This document shows positions 7,961 to 24,235 of a stretch of DNA of 59,441 nucleotides, piece by piece. The notes beneath the pieces are model-generated. The model saw only the letters and a list, made by a program, of their open reading frames with translations, made no database searches and was not told the DNA's origin. The translations under genes and the position numbers were made by a program. Position 1 is the stretch's first letter, and every line of letters begins with the position of its first letter. Source of the stretch: Brevibacterium iodinum ATCC 49514 (GTDB lineage Bacteria; Actinomycetota; Actinomycetes; Actinomycetales; Brevibacteriaceae); the NCBI RefSeq assembly GCF_900169265.1, contig NZ_FXYX01000021.1, positions 1 through 59,441 of the forward strand, in the 5' to 3' direction.

Positions 7961-9174
7961 CCCAACAGGCCCAGACGATCGCCGAGGCGCTCAACACCGA
8001 TCCGGTCTACGTGACGAATGCCGCGAAGGGGGAGACCAACGAAGCGCTGCTGCAGAAGGCGGAGACGAAGATCGACAGCCTCGACTTCGACGTCTTTGTC
8101 ATCGTCACCGGAGGCGACGGTGCCGATAGGGATCTGCTCGAGCAGATCGAGGTCTTCAACGGTGATGAGGGTGCGTTCATCATGATCGATACGAACACCG
8201 ACCTCGCTGTCGACTGAACCTTCGAGGACCAGCACGATCTGCAGATGCAGGTGATGGAGCAGATGTCCGTCGGGCGCGAACAATGGAGCCACAGCACTCC
8301 GTCGCAGACGAAGCTGAACATGCTCCTCGACCTCTACGCCGATCCGCAGGAAGCATCCGAGTACGCAACCGGACAGAAGGCACCGGGCAGCGAGGTGCAG
8401 ACGGTCGACGGTTCGAACTCGACAGCCACTCTGTTCCTCGGGGGAGCGGTTCTGGTTCTGGCGCTGGTCATCGCCGTCATCTGGTTCGCCCGGTCTCGGC
8501 GAGAACGGGCGAAAGCCGCCCGCACCCGCCGTCGCTTCGAACTGCCCGCACGACTGCTCGACCGAGTCGATGACCTGCAGCGGAAGACCCTGCGAGAAGG
8601 ACTGAACGAGGACACGACAGAGCTGGCCCACGAGATCACGCAGCTGCAGACCCAGGACCTCAGCACCACAGATGCCGAGGGAGTGGAAAGAGCGCTCGAC
8701 GCCTACCAGATGGCCACATCCATCGTCGACGAGACCGAGGCCGAACGCATCGACCTCGCCGGGGCCATGGTGCTGCTGCGTCAGGCCGGACGCGAGATCG
8801 CCGAGGTGAAGCTGCACAGATCGACCTAGCGCGGGGCGAAGACCGGAAAATCCGATTCTGCCCGCTCTGCTGGCTCGACGAAGTCGGCAAAGACGCGGGG
8901 ACTCCCGCAGAGTCTGTGCACGGTCAACCCTCTCCACGGAGAGGCGCGATCGAATCAGCTGGTGAGCACCGAGTGCAAGGGACAGTTGGCGGGAAAGAGC
9001 GTTCGCGTCCCCGTCTGCGGCAGCTGCCTGTCCGATCTGCACTCCGGCCGCGAACTGCAGTGGATCTTCGACGGCGACCGACCCTACGTCGAGGGCCGCA
9101 GCGTTTGGGCAAAGACGCGGTTCGGAGCGATCGGCGGCGATCTCGTCACCGCCCTGCACCGGCACGGCTCCTAG
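7957..9174 (+). pseudogene. Decayed membrane protein gene (paralog C) with in-frame stop and two frameshifts
   Basis: Starting at GTG 7957, the frame encodes a DPVYVTNAAKGETNE domain, then hits TGA at 8215-8217. It resumes in the same frame with a membrane segment (LFLGGAVLVLALVIAVIWFA), a basic stop-transfer and a long helical region, ending at TAG 8827-8829. The next part, FCPLCWLDEVGKDAG (from about 8838), is in a different frame. The final VPVCGSCLSDLHSGREL to TAG 9172-9174 is back in the first frame. Three lesions in one coherent protein point to a pseudogene, or to sequencing errors if all three are artefacts. The zinc-ribbon-like pairs FCPLC and VCGSC are better preserved than in paralog A. 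Confidence 0.65.
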
Positions 9175-9184
9175 GGAACCGGCC

Positions 9185-9202
9185 GGCTGAGTCCACTCAG
9201 CC
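9185..9202. terminator. Small hairpin between convergent genes
   Basis: GGCTGAGT and its complement sit almost back to back between the decayed paralog C and the convergent gene ending at 9239. It may be a weak bidirectional terminator; no U-tract is visible. Confidence 0.35.
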
Positions 9203-9238
9203 AGTGCACGTCCGACCGCTGCTCAGGCCGGTCCGGAA

Positions 9239-10039
9239 TCAGACCAGGCGGTGCTCCCGGGGAATCGTCCGATCATGATCACCCGGCATGGAGCGGGCGG
9301 GCAGAGCCACCTCGGCGTCTCCCTGATCGACCCTCATCCCCTCGATATCGGCGAGCTGACGGGAAACGAAATCACGGTCGACCGGGACCCCGTGACCGGG
9401 AACGAAGGTCCTCGCCTCAGGAAACGACAGCAGGGTGTGCAGGCTCGATGCCCATTCGCTCAAAGAAGCATCGGCCCCGGCCTGAGGTGCATCCGCCTCT
9501 TCCACGAGGTCGCCGGTGAAGACGATGCCGAGCTCGGGCAGTCGGACGACGAGGTCGGCCGTCGAATGTCCTCCGAGCACATGGAACTCGACCGGACAGT
9601 CACCGAGGTCGAGGTGCCACACATCACCGGGTGTCGGATCGACGGGCGAGACGTCGACGATGAGGTCACCGGGATCCGTGGGAAGGCTCGACCGATATTC
9701 ATCCGGGAAGTCGCCGTCCGCGACTCCGTCGAGGGCGATCCAGGCCGTGGCATCCTGATCGGCGGCGAACGATGACGATGCGTACACGGCGGTGACACCT
9801 GCGGAGACGGCTGCGGCGGCGCCGAAGAAGTGATCCCAATGATCATGGGTGATTGCGAGCTCGATCGCGCGGGGACGGCTGCCTCCGATCTCCTCGCCGA
9901 GGCGGCCCGCCCGCTCCACCAGAGGTGCGGCGGCCGCTGGGCCGGGGCCCGCGTCGACGAGCAGAGAGCGATCGGTGCCGACGATGATTCCGCAGTTGAC
10001 CGCGGCCGGATCGAAGCTGAGGATACTCACTCGTGTCAT
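9239..10039 (-). CDS. Metallo-beta-lactamase-fold hydrolase
   Basis: The 266-residue cytoplasmic protein carries the metal-binding signature THDHWDHF (His65, His67, Asp69, His70). Further likely ligands are in LGGHSTADLV, the FTGDL aspartate and the PGHGVPV histidine. The pattern fits the broad binuclear metallohydrolase family, which includes glyoxalase II, lactonases and beta-lactamase-like proteins; substrate cannot be assigned. It is divergent from the GNAT gene at 10103, with 63 bases between them. Nothing in the context narrows the role. Confidence 0.8.
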   Translation of the reverse strand: MTRVSILSFDPAAVNCGIIVGTDRSLLVDAGPGPAAAAPLVERAGRLGEEIGGSRPRAIELAITHDHWDHFFGAAAAVSAGVTAVYASSSFAADQDATAWIALDGVADGDFPDEYRSSLPTDPGDLIVDVSPVDPTPGDVWHLDLGDCPVEFHVLGGHSTADLVVRLPELGIVFTGDLVEEADAPQAGADASLSEWASSLHTLLSFPEARTFVPGHGVPVDRDFVSRQLADIEGMRVDQGDAEVALPARSMPGDHDRTIPREHRLV

Positions 10040-10102
10040 GGTCGCAGTCTAGAATGTCTCTCACCGCCTGTCAGCGCGACGATGCGCGAAGGAGTCATTG
10101 CA

Positions 10103-11167
10103 ATGCGAGGCGGCCATCAGCGACGACAGAGGCCACAGATGGAGATCACTCGGATCAGGTCCGGACACGGCGACCCGGCGGCAATCGAGGCATTGATACC
10201 CGAGCTGCTGGCTTTCGACACTGTCATCAATCGAGCATCCGGGCTGGGGGAGGACTTCGACCCGATTCCCGAGGATGTGCGGCACGCGCTGACCGGCAGG
10301 AGCGAGTACCGGACCACGCTCACATGGATCGGTCGCAACCACGGAGACATCGTCGCCAGGGGCACTGCAGACCTGCGTCTGACGAGCAACACCGACGCCG
10401 CAGAGCTCTGGTGCGCGGTCCGACCCGATCTGCGCCGACGAGGACTGGGCGCGGCCCTGCTCGAGCGGATGGAGTCCGACCTGGCGGCAGACGGACGGAC
10501 CGCGCTGTCGACGTATTGTGAGATCCCGGAGTCTGCCAGAACTGCCGATCTGCGCGGGGCCCATCTTGCCGCCGAGACCGGTGCCGGGACGCTGCCGGTT
10601 TCTCTGCCGGGAGTGTCGTTCCTCAGCGCTCACGGGTACGGGCTCGCTCAGATCGAACGGTGCTCGGTCGCTCCGACCGCAACTGCGGCCGAGCTCGACC
10701 TCGGTGCCAAGGCCGACGACTACGTCATCGAGACATGGCGAGGTCCGGTCCCGGAACAGCGGCTCGAGCACATCGCACTGTGCAAGCGCCGGCTGAGCAC
10801 CGACGTGCCGGGAGCAGCGAAATTCGGGGGAGAGGAGACCTGGGACGGTGAGCGGGTGAGGGCCCTCGACGCAGAGAAGGAAGCAAGGGGCGAATCCATG
10901 GCCACGGCGCTCGCCCTCCTCGACGGGGAGCCGGCGGGATACACGCAGGTCGGAAACTCGGCCGATCGGCCGACCGTCGGGTGGCAGGGCGGAGCCCTGG
11001 TGCTGAACGAGCATCGTGGCCACCGGCTCGGCGCCAGGCTCAAGATCGCCAATCATCGCAGCATCGCTGAGAACACGGCGGTCGACCGGGTGTACACCTG
11101 GAACGCCGTGGAGAATTCGTGGATGCTGGCGATCAACGATCAGGCGGGATTCGCCACGTGGGCCTGA
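10103..11167 (+). CDS. Two-domain GNAT-family N-acetyltransferase, possible C-terminal frameshift
   Basis: The predicted 354-residue protein has two GNAT modules. The first acetyl-CoA loop is RRRGLGAALLERM and the second is HRGHRLGARLKI. Proteins of this double-GNAT type often acetylate amino groups of small molecules or antibiotics; the substrate here is unknown. ATG 10103 is chosen because GAAGGAG lies 8 bases upstream. The frame ends abruptly at AINDQAGFATWA. Adding one base near 11152 would restore a more typical QAGFRHVG ending that runs to TGA 11218-11220, so a one-base deletion or sequencing error is likely. Confidence 0.75.
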   Translation: MRGGHQRRQRPQMEITRIRSGHGDPAAIEALIPELLAFDTVINRASGLGEDFDPIPEDVRHALTGRSEYRTTLTWIGRNHGDIVARGTADLRLTSNTDAAELWCAVRPDLRRRGLGAALLERMESDLAADGRTALSTYCEIPESARTADLRGAHLAAETGAGTLPVSLPGVSFLSAHGYGLAQIERCSVAPTATAAELDLGAKADDYVIETWRGPVPEQRLEHIALCKRRLSTDVPGAAKFGGEETWDGERVRALDAEKEARGESMATALALLDGEPAGYTQVGNSADRPTVGWQGGALVLNEHRGHRLGARLKIANHRSIAENTAVDRVYTWNAVENSWMLAINDQAGFATWA

Positions 11168-11216
11168 GTGGGGATGGGGACGAAGAATCTGCACTGACTC
11201 TGTCATCTTGCCAGAC

Positions 11217-11245
11217 TTGACCTGATGCTATAAGCTTGATATTTG
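11217..11245 (+). promoter_or_regulatory. Candidate rpoB promoter
   Basis: TTGACC (11217-11222) is followed after 17 bases by the A/T-rich hexamer TATTTG (11240-11245). The 259-base gap between the GNAT gene and rpoB has no other clear signal, and the leader would be about 175 bases. The -10 match is poor. Confidence 0.3.
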
Positions 11246-11426
11246 CATCGTTCTGCCTGTGGTGTGCCTTCATATAGCGGTGGGCACAGCATTTCCACTC
11301 AAGTGAACCATGCCGACGCCGGGAGTCGAAATCTGACACACCCCGCATATGTCGTGGATGTCCGGACGTCGCCGGATCGAGTGGGCAGACGAAGTATCAG
11401 ATGGTGAAGCACTCGGAAGGAACCAA

Positions 11427-14906
<3,480 letters not shown>

Positions 14907-14974
14907 GGACTTCCACTTCAACCGACACAACTTTTTGATGAACGATTCGTTCATCGCCAGGAAAGAGGATTTAC

Positions 14975-18847
<3,873 letters not shown>

Positions 18848-18876
18848 TCAGCTGATCTCCCGGCCGTAAGGCAGAC

Positions 18877-18912
18877 AGGAGGGGCACCCGCCGTGCGGTG
18901 GGTGCCTCTCCT
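18877..18912 (+). terminator. Intrinsic terminator after rpoC
   Basis: A 16-base-pair stem with two G-U pairs (18877-18892 with 18897-18912, loop GTGC) begins 29 bases after the rpoC stop and is followed by a short T-rich run. Confidence 0.75.
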
Positions 18913-18930
18913 GCCATTTGTGTCTGCGAT

Positions 18931-19002
18931 ATCGAGAAACGGGTGGAGTGTCGAAACACGGGCGTGTGCGCCCGTCTCTCGACACTCCACCCGTTTCTCG
19001 AT
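18931..19002. repeat. 72-base palindrome between convergent rpoC and pfkA
   Basis: Two perfect 24-base complementary arms (18931-18954 and 18979-19002) flank a partly complementary centre that itself pairs ACGGGCG with CGCCCGT. The sequence differs from the REP-like family at 121, 3225 and 4390. It may be a second palindrome family or a bidirectional terminator for pfkA. Confidence 0.65.
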
Positions 19003-19017
19003 GAAGGTGCCGTGGTC

Positions 19018-20043
19018 TCAGCCGAAGAGCACCTGCGCCTCTTCCCAGCGATGCAGCGGCACCGACTTGAGACTGTGCACGGCCGAGGACATCTCCACGG
19101 AGACGATGTCCGTGCCTTTGAGGCTGGCCATCTTCCCCCAGTGGCCATGCTGGGCGAGGTCGACCGCCGCCATGCCCAGCCGCGTGGACAGTACGCGGTC
19201 GTACGCAGTGGGGGAGCCGCCTCGCTGCAGGTGTCCCAAGATCGTGGCCCGGGATTCGATTCCGGTGATCTCTTCGATCTTCGGAGCGAGGTAGTTCGCG
19301 ATCCCGCCGAGGCGGACGCGGCCCTTGTTGTCCACGCCGTGGTCGGCGACCTGGGAATCGAACCCCTCGGGAACGAACCCTTCCGCGACGACGACGATCG
19401 GTGCACGTCCGCGATCTTTGGCCGAGGTCACCCATTCGGCGATCTGGTCGAAGTCGACCGGGAACTCGGGCATGAGGATCGCATGGGCGCCTGCGGCCAT
19501 GCCCGCGTGCAGGGCGATCCAACCGACGTTGCGTCCCATGACCTCGATGACCATGCAGCGGTGGTGCGATTCGGCTGTGGTGCGCAGCCGGTCGATCGCT
19601 TCCGTGGCGATGGACTGAGCGGTGTCGAAGCCGAAAGTGTAGTCGGTGTTGCCGAGGTCGTTGTCGATGGTCTTGGGGACTCCCACGATGTGCAGACCCT
19701 CCTCGTTGACCAGGCGCGAGGCCCCTGCGAGTGTGCCCTCGCCGCCGATGGCGATGAGTGAATCGATGCCGTGGGCGGCCATGACCTCGCGCATGCGCCC
19801 GGGACCGCCGTCCTCATACGGGTGGGTGCGTGAGGTGCCGAGGATGGTGCCGCCGCGACCGGAGAGGCCTCGGACATCGAGCATGGTCATATCGAACATG
19901 TCGTCGTCGAGCAGGCCACGCCAGCCGTCGCGGATGCCGACGAATGAGGCATTGTGGGTGCGGATTCCCTTGCGGACGATGCCGCGGATGACAGCGTTGA
20001 GGCCCGGGCAGTCTCCGCCCGATGTGAGTACGCCGATCTTCAT
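19018..20043 (-). CDS. pfkA: 6-phosphofructokinase, ATP-dependent type
   Basis: The 341-residue enzyme phosphorylates fructose 6-phosphate in glycolysis. Visible motifs are LTSGGDCPGLNAVIR at the nucleotide site, GGEGTLAGA, the catalytic PKTIDNDL loop and the sugar-phosphate-binding MGRNVGWIALHAG. Glycine rather than aspartate after GGE favours ATP over pyrophosphate as donor. Its ATG overlaps the stop of the upstream DUF1707 gene by four bases (ATGA), so the two are coupled. The gene converges on rpoC. Confidence 0.92.
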   Translation of the reverse strand: MKIGVLTSGGDCPGLNAVIRGIVRKGIRTHNASFVGIRDGWRGLLDDDMFDMTMLDVRGLSGRGGTILGTSRTHPYEDGGPGRMREVMAAHGIDSLIAIGGEGTLAGASRLVNEEGLHIVGVPKTIDNDLGNTDYTFGFDTAQSIATEAIDRLRTTAESHHRCMVIEVMGRNVGWIALHAGMAAGAHAILMPEFPVDFDQIAEWVTSAKDRGRAPIVVVAEGFVPEGFDSQVADHGVDNKGRVRLGGIANYLAPKIEEITGIESRATILGHLQRGGSPTAYDRVLSTRLGMAAVDLAQHGHWGKMASLKGTDIVSVEMSSAVHSLKSVPLHRWEEAQVLFG

Positions 20044-20726
20044 TCCAGTTGACCCTGATCCTTTGCTCGGTAGCCTTTGGCCAGATGGACATCGTGTCCG
20101 GCCATGAGTGAGAAGCCCTTGAGGACGACGGTGCCGTTCGATCCGTCGCCCCGCGCGGCCTGACGGACCTCATTGCCCGCCATGATGTTGATCGTCTCGT
20201 CACGGATGCGCACACCCGGCGGGACGTAGATGTCGTTGCCGCCCCACATCGAGTAGGAAACCAGCTCGACAGTCACACCCGGTCCCATGACGGCGCACAG
20301 ATCGATATTGTCCCCGCCCATGAGCGCATAGGTGGTGACCTGTCCGGTGCCTGGCGCCACGTCGATCTCACGGCCGGACATGATGGCCACCGAGTTCGTG
20401 GGCGGGGCGGAACCCGGATCGACGGCCGGGCTGAGCTCGGCCGGTCCCCGTCGCTGCAGAGCCGACCCCGGACCCGATTCCTGACCTTGCCCGGTCTGTC
20501 GGGCAAGCCTCTGGTGGAGTCGGTGGCCCTCCGGCAGATCGTCGATCAGCGGCATGAGGTCATCGAGGAACTTCGCGGAGATGGCATCATCCTGCCGCTG
20601 CGCGGTCTCTTCGGGGTCGAGGCGTCCGTTCGTCACCGCCTCCGTGATCACGGAGAGGACCTCGTCCCGGTCCTTGTCGGAGGCACGGATCCGGCGCTTC
20701 GGCGCAGGGGAGTCATCTTCGGCCAT
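20040..20726 (-). CDS. DUF1707 domain protein with a LiaF-like C-terminal domain
   Basis: The 228-residue protein begins with a DUF1707 (SHOCT-like) domain at about residues 10-64 (RIRASDKDRDEVLSV... to DDLPEGH). A proline/glutamine-rich linker follows. The C-terminal beta-rich part has repeated MGGDNIDLC, WGGNDIYVPPG and MAGHDVHLAKG units. These resemble the LiaF-type cell-wall-stress domain. No membrane segment is seen. MAEDDSP at 20726 is taken as the start; an ATG eight codons upstream is also possible. Coupling to pfkA by ATGA overlap is clear, but a shared function is not. Confidence 0.72.
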   Translation of the reverse strand: MAEDDSPAPKRRIRASDKDRDEVLSVITEAVTNGRLDPEETAQRQDDAISAKFLDDLMPLIDDLPEGHRLHQRLARQTGQGQESGPGSALQRRGPAELSPAVDPGSAPPTNSVAIMSGREIDVAPGTGQVTTYALMGGDNIDLCAVMGPGVTVELVSYSMWGGNDIYVPPGVRIRDETINIMAGNEVRQAARGDGSNGTVVLKGFSLMAGHDVHLAKGYRAKDQGQLE

Positions 20727-20873
20727 GGCCACCAGTGTAGCGGGAATCACCCGCCCGGACCGGGCCTTCCGCCGAGGCGGTCGGACGGGGCACTGTGTCG
20801 TGTCGTCCCGTCCACAGCCGGGCCACAGCTGCGACCGATGGTGGGCCTAAGCAGAGACGCGAATGTGGTCCCC

Positions 20874-22079
20874 ATGAGATACGAGAGCAGCGCCGGGAAC
20901 CAGCCCGCAGCGCACCCAGCAGCCCCGTCCCTTCGAACGGTCACGACCGTCGACCTCGTCGTCCCGGTCTACAACGAGGAGGCTTCGCTGGCCGCCTCGA
21001 TCGAGACCCTCCTGGCCGTCGAACCCTCCCGAGGCACCGAGGTCACGATCATCATCGCCGACAATGCGAGCACCGATAAGACTCACATCATCGCCGCGAC
21101 CCTGGCGGCCGAACACCCGAACGTCGAATACGTGCGGCTCGAGCAGAAGGGCCGCGGGCGCGCACTGTCCCGGGTGTGGCAGTCCTCGACGGCGGATATC
21201 GTTGCCTACACAGATGTCGATCTCGCCACCGACACCCGAGTCCTCGAACCGATGGTCGAGGTGATCCGTTCGGGACTGGCTGATGTCGCCATCGCCTCGC
21301 GCCTGCAGCCGGGTCTCGAGATCGAACGCGGCGTCAGACGCGAGATCATCTCCCGCTGCTACAACCGAATGCTCAAGCTCAGCCTCGGTGTCGGCTTCAG
21401 CGACGCCCAGTGCGGATTCAAAGCGCTGTCGGCACGGGCGGCGAAGGAACTGCTCCCGCAGGTCGAGGACAGTGAGTGGTTCTTCGACACTGAGCTGCTC
21501 GCCCGCGCCGAGTGGGCCGGGTACCGCATCCACGAGTTCGGTACGGACTGGACGGATGACCCTGACTCCTCCGTCGACGTCGTCAGCACGGCGTGGAAGG
21601 ACATCAAGGGCATCGTCCGGCTGCGGACCGGCGGACGCATCCGGACGAGTCACGAAGTCCCCGCACCAAACACCGGAGCACAGATCCTCCACTTCATCGA
21701 CGTCGGGATCATCAGCACCGTGCTCTACGCCGTGCTGTTTCTCCTCGGCATCCAATTCGTCTCGGAATCCGCGGCGAACATCCTTGCGCTGCTCCTTTCG
21801 ACGATCGCGAACACGGCCCTCAACCGAGGCCACACCTTCGGAGTGAGATCTCCGCACCGCCGCCTGACCTCCCAATTGAAGGGCATGGCGGCCTTCGGCC
21901 TGTGCCTGGCTTTCACCTCGGCAGGTCTGGCCGTCGCAGATGGATTCACCGGACCGTCGGCAACTGTGGGCACGCTCGCCGTGCTGACGGCGGCGAATCT
22001 CGCCGCCACTGTGGTCCGGTTCGTGCTCATGCGCACGTGGGTGTTCGCATGCCGCACCCGTCAGGAGGGCTCGGCATGA
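20874..22079 (+). CDS. GT2 glycosyltransferase fused to a GtrA-like membrane domain
   Basis: The 401-residue protein has an N-terminal GT-A domain (DLVVPVYNEEASLAASIE near residue 25, metal-binding TDVDLATD) like dolichol-phosphate mannose synthases. After about residue 265 come four hydrophobic segments of GtrA type (FIDVGIISTVLYAVLFLLG onward). Such fusions transfer a sugar to a polyprenyl phosphate and help move it across the membrane. The next gene, a GT39-like transferase, would use that lipid-linked sugar outside the cell. The start ATG 20874 has only a weak ribosome site; GTG 20865 is an alternative. The stop overlaps the next ATG (ATGA). Confidence 0.85.
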   Translation: MRYESSAGNQPAAHPAAPSLRTVTTVDLVVPVYNEEASLAASIETLLAVEPSRGTEVTIIIADNASTDKTHIIAATLAAEHPNVEYVRLEQKGRGRALSRVWQSSTADIVAYTDVDLATDTRVLEPMVEVIRSGLADVAIASRLQPGLEIERGVRREIISRCYNRMLKLSLGVGFSDAQCGFKALSARAAKELLPQVEDSEWFFDTELLARAEWAGYRIHEFGTDWTDDPDSSVDVVSTAWKDIKGIVRLRTGGRIRTSHEVPAPNTGAQILHFIDVGIISTVLYAVLFLLGIQFVSESAANILALLLSTIANTALNRGHTFGVRSPHRRLTSQLKGMAAFGLCLAFTSAGLAVADGFTGPSATVGTLAVLTAANLAATVVRFVLMRTWVFACRTRQEGSA

Positions 22080-24220
22080 GGCGACATTGGTATCCGATCA
22101 CACTCACCGTTCTCACACTCGGCACGATCGCGGCGTTTCTCGCCAACCTCACGGCCAACGGCTGGGCGAACTCCTTCTATGCAGCGGCTGTGCAGGCCGG
22201 ATCGGAGGACTGGGAGGCGTTCCTCTTCGGCTCCCTCGACTCGGCGAACGCGATCACCGTCGACAAACCCCCGGCCTCCCTGTGGCTGATGGCCCTGAGC
22301 GCCCGGCTCTTCGGCTTCTCTTCGTTCTCGATGCTCCTGCCCCAGGTCCTCCTGGCCGGGGTGAGTGTGCTCCTCATCGTCCATTCGGTGCGGCTGAGCC
22401 TGAGATCCCACGTCGGATCGCGCCTCGAGAAGGCTGCCGCGCTGGTCGCCGGCGTGATCTTCGCGGTCTCCCCGGTAGTGGCGCTGATGTTCCGGTTCAA
22501 CAATCCGGATGCGCTGCTTGTGACCCTGATGATCGGTGCGGTCGTTGCGACTCAGCACGCACTGCGCAGTCTCACCGAGGCCCACCGGCGACGCTCGGCC
22601 CGCCGCATAGTCGGCTGGCTCGTCCTCGCCGGAGTCTGCCTCGGGCTGGGCTTCCTGACCAAACAGTTCCAGGTCCTCCTCATCGTCCCCGGCCTGGCTG
22701 TGGCCTGGGTGCTCTTCGCCCGCACCTCCCGGCCCCGTCGCCTGCTGTGGCTGCTCGTCCCGCTCGGGTCGATGATCGTCAGCGCCGGCTGGTGGATCGC
22801 CCTCGTCGAACTCACCCCTGCCGGCTCCCGCCCCTACATCGGCGGCTCGCAGTCGAACTCCTTCCTCGAACTCACCTTCGGCTACAACGGGTTCGGGCGG
22901 CTGACCGGCAATGAGACCGGGTCGGTCGGCGCCGGAGGCGGCGGTCAGGGCGGCGGATGGGGCGAAACGGGCATCACCCGGCTGTTCACCGGCAGCTTCG
23001 GCCAGCAGGTCTCGTGGTTCCTGCCCACCGCCCTGTTCCTGCTGGCCGTCACGATCGTTCTCCTTATCCTCGCCGAGGCGGCCCGTCGTCGCCGTGTTCC
23101 TACAGGCACGGACCGGTCCGTCACGGTCGGGAGCACTCCGAGCAGGGCACGGAAGCCGAATGCCGTCACCGACGACGACCGGGCGGTCCGCGCGTCCGGC
23201 GCAACCGGCACTGGCAGCCTCGGTGCGGGACTGCTCATGTGGGGTGCGTGGCTGATCGTCACGTGGCTCGTGCTGTCGAATATGAACGGGATCGTCCACG
23301 AGTACTACACGGTTGCGCTCATTCCCGCGATCGCCGCCGTCATCGGCCTCGGCGTCGCGGTGCTGCTCGCCCGTGACGGATTCCTCCCGCGTCTGCTGCT
23401 GGCGGCGGCTTGGGCCCTGACCGGGGCCTGGCAGTTCATCATCAGCTCGCAGATGACCGGGATCCCGGGCGTCCTACGCTGGTGCGTGCTCATTGCCTCG
23501 ATCCTCGGCGCTCTGGTCCTCATCGTCATCGCGCACAGGCGGATCGGCACGGCGCTCGCCTCGGTGCTCGTCGCACTGGCCATCCTCGGCAGCGCTGCGA
23601 TTCCGGCTCAGCTGGCCGTGCGCACGATTGCCGGGACGGCGCAGGGATCGATCGTCACGATCGTCGGCACGAGCTCGGGCATGGGCGGTGGACCCGGCGG
23701 TGGCGGAATGCCCGGCGGAGGAGCCAGGCCGGGCGGTGGCGCCGGCGGCACGGATGGCACGACCGTTGGCACGCCGGGCGGGACACGCAATTCCGAAGCC
23801 GGCACGGGCGGCACCGGGGGGATGCCCGGAGGCGCCGGCGGCGGAATGGGCGGTCTGCTGGGCGCCTCCGAACCCTCGGACGAACTGACACAGCTGCTCG
23901 AACAGGATGCCTCGGACTACACGTGGGTGGCTGCGACGACGGGGGCCAACCAGGCTGCGGGATACCAGCTCTCGCTCGAAGAGCCGGTGATGGCGATCGG
24001 CGGGTTCAACGGCACCGATCCTTCGCCGACCCTCTCCGAGTTCAAACAACTCGTGGCCGACGGCAAGATCCACTACTACATCGGATCGGGCTCTGGCGGC
24101 GGTCAGGGCCCCGGCGGGGGCTCGGACTCTGCCTCATCCCAGATCGCGGCCTGGGTCGAGGCGAATTACGAGGCGACGACCGTCGACTCCGTTTCGCTCT
24201 ACGATCTCAGTGCGGGTTGA
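22076..24220 (+). CDS. GT39-like (PMT/ArnT-type) membrane glycosyltransferase with glycine-rich loop
   Basis: The 714-residue polytopic protein has about a dozen membrane segments. Conserved-looking periplasmic motifs near the N-terminus are AAVQAGSEDWEAFLFGSLD and TVDKPPASLWL, typical of the YkcA/YkcB-like GT39 relatives. It presumably transfers a sugar from polyprenyl phosphate to an envelope acceptor. A striking Gly/Pro/Met-rich stretch (GGGPGGGGMPGGGARPGGG and similar, about residues 540-600) precedes a C-terminal extracytoplasmic domain (DELTQLLEQDASDYTWVAATTGANQAAGYQL). Translational coupling with the GT2-GtrA gene supports a shared pathway. The acceptor is unknown. Confidence 0.82.
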   Translation: MRRHWYPITLTVLTLGTIAAFLANLTANGWANSFYAAAVQAGSEDWEAFLFGSLDSANAITVDKPPASLWLMALSARLFGFSSFSMLLPQVLLAGVSVLLIVHSVRLSLRSHVGSRLEKAAALVAGVIFAVSPVVALMFRFNNPDALLVTLMIGAVVATQHALRSLTEAHRRRSARRIVGWLVLAGVCLGLGFLTKQFQVLLIVPGLAVAWVLFARTSRPRRLLWLLVPLGSMIVSAGWWIALVELTPAGSRPYIGGSQSNSFLELTFGYNGFGRLTGNETGSVGAGGGGQGGGWGETGITRLFTGSFGQQVSWFLPTALFLLAVTIVLLILAEAARRRRVPTGTDRSVTVGSTPSRARKPNAVTDDDRAVRASGATGTGSLGAGLLMWGAWLIVTWLVLSNMNGIVHEYYTVALIPAIAAVIGLGVAVLLARDGFLPRLLLAAAWALTGAWQFIISSQMTGIPGVLRWCVLIASILGALVLIVIAHRRIGTALASVLVALAILGSAAIPAQLAVRTIAGTAQGSIVTIVGTSSGMGGGPGGGGMPGGGARPGGGAGGTDGTTVGTPGGTRNSEAGTGGTGGMPGGAGGGMGGLLGASEPSDELTQLLEQDASDYTWVAATTGANQAAGYQLSLEEPVMAIGGFNGTDPSPTLSEFKQLVADGKIHYYIGSGSGGGQGPGGGSDSASSQIAAWVEANYEATTVDSVSLYDLSAG

Positions 24221-24235
24221 GGGGATAATCGAGCT

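Noticed and set aside
8215..8217. TGA considered as a selenocysteine codon
   Set aside because: No SECIS-like hairpin or redox-active context is visible, and two frameshifts follow in the same gene.
11349..11426. N-terminal extension of rpoB from ATG 11349
   Set aside because: The family N-terminus aligns from the TTG at 11427, which has a well-placed ribosome site.
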